DNA of 64,000 bases from Rhizobium leguminosarum (GTDB taxonomy: Bacteria; Pseudomonadota; Alphaproteobacteria; Rhizobiales; Rhizobiaceae), in NCBI RefSeq assembly GCF_001679785.1, contig NZ_CP016287.1, forward strand, positions 992,001 to 1,056,000, in the 5' to 3' direction. The position numbers were made by a program, and so were the translations under genes. Under the pieces are notes generated by a model, which saw only the letters and a program-made list of their open reading frames with translations, searched no databases and was not told the DNA's origin. Position 1 is the first letter of the stretch, and each line of letters starts with the position of its first letter. Shown here piece by piece: positions 8,319 through 16,969 of the stretch.

Positions 8319-9142
8319 ACCAAGTTCGAAAGCGGAAGCCTGGAAGATTTTCGAACCACATTGTTGCAGTTGCAGCACCTGACGGGGAACACAGCAATCC
8401 ATGGATTCTCGGATCGGACGGCCAGCCGCACTTCCGTCCAGACTACGAGACCCTGGCGCTGCTGCTTGGGGTTCTGCTCCATCTGAAAGCGGGAACCCAG
8501 ACAGGAGTTCCTGCTCAGCTATGAACCTCGCAGAGCCGGATTCGGCCCAGACCAGGTCTGGCCGAGGCCGGTAAACCCTCGCGTTCTCCCCGCGCCAGTC
8601 GCGGCTTTCATCAATTCACTTCCCGTAGCCATTCGAGCCAAGGCGGAAGCCCATTTGATCTCGAGGACATCGATCCCCGCCGTTACGTCTTCTTCGGCGT
8701 CCATCCTGGGAAAGAATTACCTGAAGCAGGTTGATGTCATCATCACCGACTGGGTGACCGGCCCGGAATTGCTGATATCGACGAAGCGGATGGATTCCTC
8801 CTATGGAAAGAACGCGCCGAACCGCATGGAGAATCCTACGGCGACGCCAAGAATCTTCGCTTGCGCCACCCGCTTGCGGCTCTCGGGTTCTTGTTCGGCC
8901 TCCGGTCTGACATCCTGAAAAGGGAGCCCAAGACGGCCGAGTGGTTGTTCGACCGCCTGGCCAAGCTTGGCCATGCCGAGGCTGCGGAGCGTTCATTGGC
9001 CAACATAGCCTTCATGGGCGATGCGCTGATTTGCGAGGCCGCCAACTTCATAAGCGAAATTCGCAAAGCTGAATGGAGGCCCCGGAACGAACAGCCGAGA
9101 TATTCGAGCATGTTCCCCAGGCATTTCCCCTGCCGGCTATAG
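8308..9142 (+). pseudogene. multiply frameshifted gene of unknown family
   Basis: No single frame is open, but protein-like sequence continues across frames: GTG 8308 (VAAKPSSKAEAWKIFE), then from about 8360 to 8515 (HSNPWILGSDGQPHF...LLLGVLLHLKAGT), then about 8516-8831 (RRAGFGPDQVWPRP... to QVDVIITDWVTGPELLIST), then 8832-9142 (GESYGDAKNLRLRHPLAAL). The last switch is best explained by loss of one G near 8831, where GAGGAATCC would have restored the frame. Joined, it gives about 277 residues. The stretch DVIITDWVTGPELLISTK is suggestive of a PD-(D/E)XK-type nuclease core, but that is weak inference. Not seen as an intact gene anywhere in the window. Confidence 0.55.
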
Positions 9143-9175
9143 CAGTGCTTTGAATGGCTATGGGAACCCGAGCAT

Positions 9176-9789
9176 TCAGTTGCGAGAGGCGATCGAGACT
9201 GTCGCGCCGCCGATACCGATAGCCGCTCCACGATTGAACAGCCGCATCATCCTCGGCGACTGAAAGGACAGACGCGCGCGCGCGCCTGCGATCGCGAACG
9301 GGAACTGCGCTGCAGACAGGATCAACGCCGTCAAAAGAACAAGCACGGCGCCATCCAGCAGTGTAACCTCATGAAGATCCAACACCGTCGGTACGATAGA
9401 GACGTAGAAGAGAATGGATTTTGGATTGCCGATCGTCACCAGCACACCAGAGATAAACGCGTTTGTGCCGTGGCCAGTATCGTCACCCTCGTCGATGTTC
9501 AGCCCCTCGCGAGAGGTCCAGAAACGATAAGCAAGCCAGCAGAGATAGGCGACACCTGCCCATTTGATCGCGATCAGAAGTAGACTGAATGTTTCCGCGA
9601 TATAGGCGAGACCGGCAAGAACAGTTGCCAGATAAAGTACGTCGCCGAGAACCATGCCCGCGGTCGCCCATGCAGCGCGCCGGTAGCCGCTCTTCAGGGC
9701 GTGCGCGACGATCGCGACGATCTGGGGCCAGGTATCACCGCAGCGACTGCCAAGGCGGTAGAATAGGCTATGAAACCGGACAAGGTCAT
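9176..9789 (-). pseudogene. LysE/RhtB-family amino-acid exporter, single-base frameshift
   Basis: The open frame from 9655 down to 9176 (159 residues) holds four or five hydrophobic segments and the LysE-family core (GIGNPKS-like VTIGNPKSILFYVS). Upstream in another frame, ATG at 9789 begins MTLSGFIAYSTALAVAAVIPGP, the typical LysE N-terminus with its PGP motif. The two frames join if one C is restored in the run at 9724-9727 (minus strand CCCC to CCCCC), giving a 204-residue protein, the normal family length. Thus a LysE homologue is present but broken, barring a sequencing error in the homopolymer. Confidence 0.75.
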
Positions 9790-9915
9790 TGGACTAGAAA
9801 CCTGTAGATCGGCGTTTTGGAGGCCTGAGGTAGCGCGCATTTTCAACCGAAGCAACCCTGATTGCGAGCCGTTTTCGCGACCTCAGCAAGCGCACACCTC
9901 GTTTTGATGCGACAT

Positions 9916-10023
9916 TTAAATCATAAACCGCGGGAATGCTGCGGCAAGGGCGTCGACCGCCAGGCGCACCTTGAGCGGAAGATGAGGTGTCCGTAGCCAC
10001 AGCGCGAAAGCGTTCTCGCCTCT
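9916..10023 (-). pseudogene. C-terminal remnant of a LysR-type regulator
   Basis: A 35-codon stretch ending at TAA (9916-9918) reads ENAFALWLRTPHLPLKVRLA then VDALAAAFPRFMI, which matches the way many LysR effector domains end (WLR...LPLKVRLAVDAL). It is closed by TGA just upstream, so only the tail survives. It sits beside the broken LysE exporter; LysE-family genes are often paired with LysR regulators, suggesting both decayed together. Confidence 0.55.
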
Positions 10024-10117
10024 TCATGGACGAGGTTCATTCGTTGATTGGCAATTGCTTCCGCTATAAGGTTTGTCTCGCGTGTAGACATGCCGCAAAG
10101 ACTGAAGAGGAATTGAG

Positions 10118-10321
10118 ATGGCGACCGGTACTGTTAAGTTTTTCAACAATGATAAGGGATTTGGCTTCATCACTCCGGAGAATGGAGGAGTGGACGTATT
10201 CGTTCACGTGTCCGCTTTGCAGCAAGGCGGCTCGCTCAGAGAAGGTGACAAGGTCAGTTTCGAGGTAGGCCAGGACCGCAAGACCGGGAAGTCCAAGGCC
10301 GAGAACGTCAGCGTGCTCTGA
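10118..10321 (+). CDS. cold-shock protein (CspA family)
   Basis: Single cold-shock domain of 67 residues binding single-stranded RNA/DNA as an RNA chaperone. Both RNP motifs are intact: KGFGFI (RNP1) and VFVHVS (RNP2), with the usual [14 protein letters not shown] start. Ribosome site gaggaattg lies upstream of the ATG. It stands alone, is intact, and is embedded between decayed genes and TA modules. A 9-bp hairpin follows. Alphaproteobacteria carry many such paralogues, so no gene number is assigned. Confidence 0.93.
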   Translation: MATGTVKFFNNDKGFGFITPENGGVDVFVHVSALQQGGSLREGDKVSFEVGQDRKTGKSKAENVSVL

Positions 10322-10339
10322 TTGCGGGTTCCGCGTGAC

Positions 10340-10366
10340 AGCCTGACCAAGAAATTCGGTCAGGCT
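10340..10366 (+). terminator. hairpin after the cold-shock gene
   Basis: AGCCTGACC and GGTCAGGCT form a perfect 9-bp stem around a 9-nt loop, 19 bases after the csp stop. No T-tract follows, so it is a terminator-like or 3'-protecting structure rather than a canonical intrinsic terminator. Confidence 0.55.
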
Positions 10367-10407
10367 AGTCGCGTCTGAGATCCGCGGGCTCACGGAATTC
10401 CGTTTTA

Positions 10408-10440
10408 AATCCGTCGCCTTGAACGGATCGGAACCCTCGG
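10408..10440 (+). repeat. short degenerate repeat, copy 2
   Basis: GTCGCCTTGAACGGATCGG followed by AACC and CACCTCA, the counterpart of 6573-6612. Lies between the cold-shock hairpin and the 3' end of the second GNAT toxin gene. Confidence 0.35.
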
Positions 10441-10499
10441 CACCTCATTTCTTGCGCCGAAGTCCGTGTTTGATTTCAGCGATTTAGCAATCAGCTTGG

Positions 10500-11290
<791 letters not shown>

Positions 11291-11313
11291 GGGAAGCTCC
11301 TGTCTAGAAGGAC

Positions 11314-11342
11314 CATATAGCGTAACGACATCATCTTTACAA
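11314..11342 (-). promoter_or_regulatory. promoter candidate of the second TA module
   Basis: Minus-strand TTGTAA (11342-11337), 17-nt spacer, TATATG (11319-11314), with the antitoxin ATG 24 nt further on. Spacing is ideal for a sigma70-type promoter; the -35 lies inside the large inverted repeat, so repressor binding would block polymerase. Confidence 0.5.
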
Positions 11343-11368
11343 GGTTCGTAAAGATGATGTCGTTACGC
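11320..11368. promoter_or_regulatory. perfect 21-bp inverted repeat, operator candidate of the second TA module
   Basis: Left arm 11320-11340 and right arm 11348-11368 are exact reverse complements over 21 bases, separated by AAGGTTC. The left arm begins GCGTAACGACATC. It lies 30 nt upstream of the antitoxin start and covers the -35 and spacer. As an operator it is unusually long and perfect; as RNA it would form a very stable hairpin. Confidence 0.65.
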
Positions 11369-11973
11369 GTTCGTTCTCAGCTCTTGAAAGGACTCGAACC
11401 GGTCGCGACGCGGAACTATCGTCCGTTAATCGAAGATCTTAACTACCTGACCGTGACGATCGGCATGTACTCGCCGCTGCCATTGCTGGAAAAGCTTCTG
11501 TCATACGTTTCCCGAGGCGCTTCTTTCGAGTGCCAGACTTGCGCGGCTTAATCTGCGCAAGACAACGCCGACGGTTGGTTCATAAACGCGCTTCACCAAA
11601 ATGGGCTGAAGAAATTCGCAGCCATGCTCCGCCAGGACATCAACCGGCTGGACCGATAAGGATGAATCCGATCAACTTGCCGCAGTCGTCGCTTTCAGTG
11701 CTTGAAGCAGTTCTCTCGATGCCATTGCAGGAACTGAGAATGCGGCCGCTCATGCGAACCGCACCCATAATGTCGTCGGTGCTGCGTAACCCTTATTTAT
11801 GGAACTGCCGCGTGGCGTGTCTCTAGACCTGGATACAGGAAGGCCAGGAGCCGCAGGACCCCTTCAGCATCCCGTGAGCAAGGCCGGCTGCCACCCGGCT
11901 GACAGACATCGAGTGTTCGCGCGGCTGTGCGCGATCGTTTGAGCTAAGTTGGCATAGTCTCGGCGGCTCGCGA
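11369..11973. other. region without an intact gene
   Basis: Contains a plus-strand frame at 11354-11551 that, after a TAA, continues in the same frame to 11659 with a protein-like stretch (DNADGWFINALHQNG, then FAAMLRQDINRLDR). This looks like the tail of a decayed gene of unknown family. The rest up to the cyclase gene shows no recognisable feature. Confidence 0.35.
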
Positions 11974-12942
11974 TCAGCGCAGCGGCATCGCGATTGGCCG
12001 CATCGGCGTGCCGGTTGCTCCCCGCAACTTGATGCACGCGCCGAAAAACGCGAACTCGTAGAGCTTTTCGGCGGCCAACTCTTCAAGATAGGCCATCTCG
12101 AGTATGGGCACGCCTGCTTCCGCCAACAGGTAGGTATGGACGGGGAAGAAGTTGAGCTCGTGCGCCGACGGTGTCTGCTCCAGCGTCAGGTTGTCGGCGC
12201 CGATCATGATCGCGCCGTGCTTGGCGATATATTCCGCGCCCTCGCGGTTGAGCCCGGGCGTATTCTTGGTGAAAGCCATATCCGGCCAAAGCAGCATTTG
12301 GCCGGTGCGCAGCAGCACCACGTCGCCGGGCAGGATCTTCAGCCCTTGCCTCTTCAGGGAGCCCTCGATGTCGGCGTTGCCGATTGGATGGCTCGGCGGC
12401 AGCGTATCGACGCCATACATTGCCGCGATATCGAGAAGAATACCGCGTGCAAAAATCGGCGGATATTTTTCCGGGCCGCAAATATCCCAGGCTCGGCTGC
12501 CGAGGTGATCCCGTGCCGTGAAACCATTGAAGATTTCGCCATTGTAGCCAAAGTGGTTGAACGTATCGATATGCGTGCCGCAATGGGTGTACATCGAGAT
12601 ACTGTCGCCGGAATAGCCGACGAGTTCGTTCTGTTGGCGCGTCACGCCCATGGTGTTGGCGACGATCTCGCCCTGCGGTGTGTGGGTCATCCAGATCTGG
12701 TAGGGCTGGTCGCCGGCGCCGAACCAGCCTGGCATGCCGACGAAATGGTCGACCGAAAGGTCGAAGACTTTCGAGGCATCGGTGCGGCCGATGATCGCCG
12801 AACGCGAATTGGCGTCGATCAGGTTCAGCATGCCGATCTCGTCGTCGCTGCCATAGGGGCTCTTCGTCACCTTATGGAATTCGGCATTGTAAGCGATGAT
12901 CTTGCTCTTGGTCGCTTCGTCGACATAACACGCAATGCACAT
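11974..12942 (-). CDS. cyclase-family hydrolase (kynurenine formamidase-like)
   Basis: Metal-dependent hydrolase of the cyclase family (PF04199), 322 residues, related to kynurenine formamidase and isatin hydrolase. The metal-binding signature HCGTHIDTFNHF is intact near residue 120, and a second group of conserved acidic and His residues lies in IGADNLTLEQT...HTYLL. The longer N-terminal part is usual for the subclass found with amidases. It is the last gene of the 13-gene operon, 45 nt after the amidase. Likely hydrolyses an amide or lactam ring made or imported by the neighbours; substrate unknown. Confidence 0.8.
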   Translation of the reverse strand: MCIACYVDEATKSKIIAYNAEFHKVTKSPYGSDDEIGMLNLIDANSRSAIIGRTDASKVFDLSVDHFVGMPGWFGAGDQPYQIWMTHTPQGEIVANTMGVTRQQNELVGYSGDSISMYTHCGTHIDTFNHFGYNGEIFNGFTARDHLGSRAWDICGPEKYPPIFARGILLDIAAMYGVDTLPPSHPIGNADIEGSLKRQGLKILPGDVVLLRTGQMLLWPDMAFTKNTPGLNREGAEYIAKHGAIMIGADNLTLEQTPSAHELNFFPVHTYLLAEAGVPILEMAYLEELAAEKLYEFAFFGACIKLRGATGTPMRPIAMPLR

Positions 12943-12987
12943 TGCAAGTCTCCTTGTTCATGTTCGCAGCCGCCGGAGCGACCGCCT

Positions 12988-14361
12988 TCAAATTGTCTCG
13001 CCGCGAATGACCGGTTCGGCCGAAAGCGCCACCGACAGCAGCCGCTCGTCGCTGCGCGCCAGCCCCGACAGCAGGAAGCCGACCGGCATGCCGGCGGCGC
13101 CTGCCCCGCAAGGGATCGACACCCCGCACCAGTCGAGAAAATTGCCGAGCAGCGTGTTGCGCAGTGTCTTGCCGTTGGTGGCCACGAAGAGCTGATCATC
13201 GGTCTTCAGGGGCTCGAGCAGCGGTGCCACATGCGCGACCGTCGGGAAGGCGATCAGCCGGTCGCCGACCACCCGGTCCGCCGCTTCTATCAGCCGCGTG
13301 CGGGCAGAGAGAATGTCGAGGTAGTGCGAAAGGGTGATCTCCTCACCGAAGCGGGTGCGCGAGACCACACGCGAGTCGATCAGTCCGGCATCCGGCCCGG
13401 TGATCCGCGTCCTATGCAGCCAGTAGGCCTCCGCCGTCACCAAGGCTCCGTGGCTTGCCATTAACTGCAGAATTTCCGCGAAGGCCGGGATTTCCAGCCG
13501 CGTGCAGAGGACGCCGGCAGCGGACAGCCGCTCAACCGCCGCCTCGAAGGCCGCAACGACACCCGGCTCAGCATCGTCGAAGACGACGTTGGCGGGAAGG
13601 AGAAGTTCGAGCCCGGTAAGCGGACGGTGGCTGGCCGTCGGGGCTGTCAACCCACGCATCGCCGCATCGACCCAGACGGCATCCTGTACCGAGCGGCAGA
13701 GCGGCCCGAGCGAATCTAGGCTGCCGGCAAGCGGAAATACGCCTGCCATCGGATAACGCCCGCGCGTCGCCTTGTAGCCGACGATACCGTTCAGCGCCGC
13801 CGGGATGCGCACCGAGCCGCCTGTGTCGGAGCCGATCGAGACTGGAACGAGACCGGCCGCCACCGCCACGCCCGACCCGGAGGACGAGCCGCCCGGGATG
13901 CGGGCGACATCAGCGCTGCGGGGGTTTTTCGGCGTGCCGAAATGCGGATTGATCCCGAGCCCGGAAAAGGCGAACTCGCTCATGTTGACCCGGCCCGCTG
14001 CCATCATGCCGGCGGCGGCCAGCGCGGAAACGACGGCGGCATCGGCCACAGCCGGTGCCTCGTCGCGAAGAAGCAGCCTGGACCCTGCTGACGTGACGCT
14101 GCCGGCGACGTCGAAGAGATCCTTCCAGGCAACCGGAATACCTTCGAGCAAGCCAAGCGAACGACCGTCTTTCAGCCGCTTCGACGAGGCATGCGCTTCC
14201 GCCATTCCCCGCTCTCGCGTCAGCGAGACGAAGATCGCTTTGTCGTCATGGTCGTCGATCGCCTCGAAGACCTGCTCCGCCACCGTCACGGGATCGACGC
14301 TGCCACCCTGGATGAGGGTGGAGAGCTGCGCTATCGAGAGGGAGCCGTAAGAAAGAGTCAT
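12988..14361 (-). CDS. amidase signature family enzyme
   Basis: Amidase of 457 residues using the Ser-cisSer-Lys triad: Lys in IPVAWKDLFDVAG, cis-Ser in GGSSSGSGVAVAAG and nucleophile Ser in GSDTGGSVRIPA. The open frame reaches 14499, but the ATG at 14361 (MTLSYGSLSIAQL) fits family N-termini. Sits 20 nt downstream of the signal-less solute-binding gene and upstream of the cyclase gene. Probable role is amide hydrolysis of an imported nitrogen compound. No signal peptide, so cytoplasmic. Confidence 0.87.
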   Translation of the reverse strand: MTLSYGSLSIAQLSTLIQGGSVDPVTVAEQVFEAIDDHDDKAIFVSLTRERGMAEAHASSKRLKDGRSLGLLEGIPVAWKDLFDVAGSVTSAGSRLLLRDEAPAVADAAVVSALAAAGMMAAGRVNMSEFAFSGLGINPHFGTPKNPRSADVARIPGGSSSGSGVAVAAGLVPVSIGSDTGGSVRIPAALNGIVGYKATRGRYPMAGVFPLAGSLDSLGPLCRSVQDAVWVDAAMRGLTAPTASHRPLTGLELLLPANVVFDDAEPGVVAAFEAAVERLSAAGVLCTRLEIPAFAEILQLMASHGALVTAEAYWLHRTRITGPDAGLIDSRVVSRTRFGEEITLSHYLDILSARTRLIEAADRVVGDRLIAFPTVAHVAPLLEPLKTDDQLFVATNGKTLRNTLLGNFLDWCGVSIPCGAGAAGMPVGFLLSGLARSDERLLSVALSAEPVIRGETI

Positions 14362-14380
14362 TCTGTCGTTCCAGTTCTGC

Positions 14381-15595
14381 TCACGCCGCCACGAACTGCA
14401 TCCAGCGGCGCACCAAATAATTGTGTTCGTCCATGGTCGTGTTCCAGACGGCGATCGAGTTGGCGCGCTGCCAGTAGGAGCCGCCGCTACGCAGCGCACC
14501 CGTCTTGACGCGGAGGAGGCCGTCGGGGCCTGGCAGGTCGGTCGCGGCCGGCAGGCCTTCGTACCAATAGTCCCATTCGGCCGGCGTCATGTGCGGCCGC
14601 GAGCGTGTCGGCGTCGACATGTAATAACCCTGCCGGGCCACCACCGCGCCGGGCCAGCCGGAGATCCACCAGTTGAGATAATCGTAGGCCGCGTCGAGCA
14701 TCCGGCCGGAGAGTCGTTTCGACAGGCAGAGCCCGCCATGCCAGGCGCGATAGCCCTCGGCGGGATTGGCAAGCTCGACGGGAAAGCCGCGCAGGTTCAG
14801 CTTGCTGATGCCGAGTGACCACATCGACTGGATCTGCGTGTCGCTCTTCGTCATCAGGTTCGCCGCGTCCTCGGCCGAACGCCAGAAGCCGCGGAAGAAG
14901 CCGGCTTTCTTGCGCTCTTCCAGGATGTCCAGCAACCGATCGATTTCCTCGATGCTCATGTTGCCGAGATTGTTGAAGGTCATCAGTCCGGCCGACTGCG
15001 CCGCAAGTGCTGCGTCGAAGATGCCGATCGCCGGCTCATTGACGAGGGCTGCTCGCCCGTGCCAGCGCGGGTCGAGCAGTGCCGCCCAAGAAGTCATCTG
15101 GTTGGAATTGGCCGCATCCGTCCGGTAGGCGAAGCTGTCGAAATTATGCGTCGTCGGCAGCATCGAGATGCGCCGCGACGGCGTTTCGGCAAGCGCCAGG
15201 TTCGGTTGCACGAAAAGCTTGGTCACCGGCGCATCGCCCTGCCCGATCCGCGCATTCGGCCCAATGCGGCCCGTTTTCGTCAGATCGGTGATCTCGTCCC
15301 AAAGCGTGATCCGCTCGATGTCGATCGGCTGCACAGCGCGCCAGTACCAGACGATATCGAGGTTGTGGAAGCACTGGTCGTAGATGTCGTAGGTCATCGG
15401 CTCCAGCGCCGCCTTGTGCTGGGCGGTCATGAAGTCCTGATTGTCGAATTCGATATCCATGCCGAGATCGCTCTCGGCACCGAGCCGAAGTTCCTCGAGA
15501 AGCGAAATCGCCGTGCCGAGGATGCGCAGCTTGATCCGGCCCTCTGTATGAAGGGCGGGCGTCGGAAAGCTCTTCGACGTCGGCATTTTTCTCAT
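14381..15595 (-). CDS. PotD-like solute-binding-protein homologue without signal peptide
   Basis: Protein of 404 residues homologous to the substrate-binding protein at 19121-20356: both share GYRAW, VxxQGYY, WDYWYEG/AFWYEG and a C-terminal WxxxxDEHxxLxxxWxxF pattern. The N-terminus (MRKMPTSKSFPTPALHTEGR) has no hydrophobic export segment or twin-arginine motif, and no better start was found. The start overlaps the CobW gene stop by 4 nt. A cytoplasmic binding-protein homologue inside an importer operon may be a sensor, a scavenging chaperone, or an exported protein whose signal has been lost. Confidence 0.75.
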   Translation of the reverse strand: MRKMPTSKSFPTPALHTEGRIKLRILGTAISLLEELRLGAESDLGMDIEFDNQDFMTAQHKAALEPMTYDIYDQCFHNLDIVWYWRAVQPIDIERITLWDEITDLTKTGRIGPNARIGQGDAPVTKLFVQPNLALAETPSRRISMLPTTHNFDSFAYRTDAANSNQMTSWAALLDPRWHGRAALVNEPAIGIFDAALAAQSAGLMTFNNLGNMSIEEIDRLLDILEERKKAGFFRGFWRSAEDAANLMTKSDTQIQSMWSLGISKLNLRGFPVELANPAEGYRAWHGGLCLSKRLSGRMLDAAYDYLNWWISGWPGAVVARQGYYMSTPTRSRPHMTPAEWDYWYEGLPAATDLPGPDGLLRVKTGALRSGGSYWQRANSIAVWNTTMDEHNYLVRRWMQFVAA

Positions 15596-16632
15596 GGCTG
15601 CAACTCCTCGATCCGCTTCGGCGCGACTTTTGCCACGCCGAGCCCATTGAAGGCGTCAAATGATCGCTCGATCGCCGCGGGCGCGATGCCGTCGACGATG
15701 AAGACGATGCGGGAACGCCTGTCCCCGCCGGGCCAGGATTGCATATGAACGGGCGTATGGACCAGATGCTGCACCCCGTGGATCGCCACGGGAAAGTCTT
15801 CGCCTTCGATGTTGAGAATGCCCTTGACCCGAAGGATGCGATCGCCGTGCCGGTTGAGCAGCATGGTCAGCCAGATCCCGAAGGCCGTCCAGTCGACCCT
15901 GCCTTCGCTGACCAGCACGAAGGACCGGATGCCACCGGAATGTTCGCTGGCAAGAACCGGCCCCGGGTCGTCGCAATAGAAGCCGCCCGGCGACTGCATT
16001 GCCTCGGCGCGGCCGGTTGTCATGTCCTCCATCAGACTGACGACATCGTCCGACGAAAGGACAATCGGCGCATCCGGATTGATCTGCCGGATCATCGCCG
16101 TAACCCGCGCGACCTGGCCGGTCTCGGCAATATCGGCCTTGGTCAGCACCAAAAGGTCGGCCACCGCCACCTGCCGCATCGGTTCGCGATAGGCGGCAAG
16201 CTGCCTCCCCGCATTGACTGTATCGACCGTGGCAATCACGCCCGAGGACCGGAAATGATGCCGCAGAACCGGATCGGCCTTCAACGTGGAAAGAACGGGA
16301 AAAGGATCGGCAAGCCCGGTGCTCTCGATGATGATCCTGTCGAAGGGCGGGACGATGCCACGCTCGCGCTTCGAATGCAGATCGCGGATCGCATCGGCCA
16401 GTTCGCCCCGCACCGTGCAGCAAAGGCAACCGGACTGTAAAAGCACCATGTTTTCGTCGATGCGCTCGAGCAGGTGATGGTCGAGGCCGACCTCGCCGAA
16501 TTCGTTGATCAGCACAGCGGCGTTCGAGAGCGCCGGATCGGTCAGCAGCCGGCGCAACAGCGTCGTCTTGCCGGACCCGAGAAAACCGGTCAGCAACGTG
16601 ACGGGCGTGAAGGCCGGAAACGCATCAGCCAT
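15592..16632 (-). CDS. CobW/COG0523 G3E GTPase (metal chaperone)
   Basis: GTPase of 346 residues of the CobW/ZNG1 family that loads metal, often Zn, into client enzymes. Walker A GFLGSGKTTLL (near 20), metal motif GCLCCTVRGEL (near 75), the guanine-specificity motif TKAD and a C-terminal CobW_C domain are all present. The frame runs to 16932, but the ATG at 16632 begins the family N-terminus (MADAFPAFTPVTLLTG). It overlaps the upstream small gene by 8 nt. Likely client enzymes are the metallohydrolases of the same operon (cyclase, deacetylase). Confidence 0.87.
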   Translation of the reverse strand: MADAFPAFTPVTLLTGFLGSGKTTLLRRLLTDPALSNAAVLINEFGEVGLDHHLLERIDENMVLLQSGCLCCTVRGELADAIRDLHSKRERGIVPPFDRIIIESTGLADPFPVLSTLKADPVLRHHFRSSGVIATVDTVNAGRQLAAYREPMRQVAVADLLVLTKADIAETGQVARVTAMIRQINPDAPIVLSSDDVVSLMEDMTTGRAEAMQSPGGFYCDDPGPVLASEHSGGIRSFVLVSEGRVDWTAFGIWLTMLLNRHGDRILRVKGILNIEGEDFPVAIHGVQHLVHTPVHMQSWPGGDRRSRIVFIVDGIAPAAIERSFDAFNGLGVAKVAPKRIEELQP

Positions 16633-16957
16633 GACGGTTCGCCTCCAGCCGGTCGAGAAGCGGCTCGGCCAGCGGATCGAGCGGCCGGCCCGCAAGCCGC
16701 TCGGCCGCCGGCCAAAGATGTCCGAGATCTTCGATGATCTCGGTCTTTCCGGTCCGGGTCGACAGCAGGAAGGAGGATCCCTGCCAGTCGGAGATGGAGA
16801 GACCGAAGGCGTCGAGAATGCAGTTGGCGATCGCAACACGGCGGGCGCGCTCGCGCCGGCGGTCGATCCGCTCGGCGGAGCGGGTATAGACCCCAGGCCG
16901 CGCGACCGCGTCGGCCCAGTGCTCGTTGCCACCCAGAATGCCGCAGAGCGAACACAT
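16625..16957 (-). CDS. small conserved CxxC protein next to CobW
   Basis: Protein of 110 residues starting MCSLCGILGG, with one CxxC near the N-terminus, an Arg-rich helix (RIDRRRERARRVAIAN) and no membrane segment. It overlaps the CobW gene by 8 nt and follows the deacetylase by 12 nt, so it is translated with them. Codon use matches the neighbours and the frame has no internal competitor. A role as metal-binding partner or client of the GTPase is plausible, but no named family was recognised. Confidence 0.65.
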   Translation of the reverse strand: MCSLCGILGGNEHWADAVARPGVYTRSAERIDRRRERARRVAIANCILDAFGLSISDWQGSSFLLSTRTGKTEIIEDLGHLWPAAERLAGRPLDPLAEPLLDRLEANRHG

Positions 16958-16969
16958 CGGCTTTGCCTC

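Noticed and set aside
8655..8720. A second frameshift near 8710 in the broken gene
   Set aside because: One frame reads continuously from about 8516 to 8831 with sensible protein sequence, so no lesion is needed there.
11380..11450. tRNA-like sequence (ggactcgaacc, reverse of a T-loop)
   Set aside because: The T-stem does not pair beyond two or three bases and no anticodon or acceptor stem could be folded on either strand.
12136..13464. 442-codon open frame on the plus strand
   Set aside because: Antisense of the amidase and cyclase genes; no domain, composition is that of a shadow frame.
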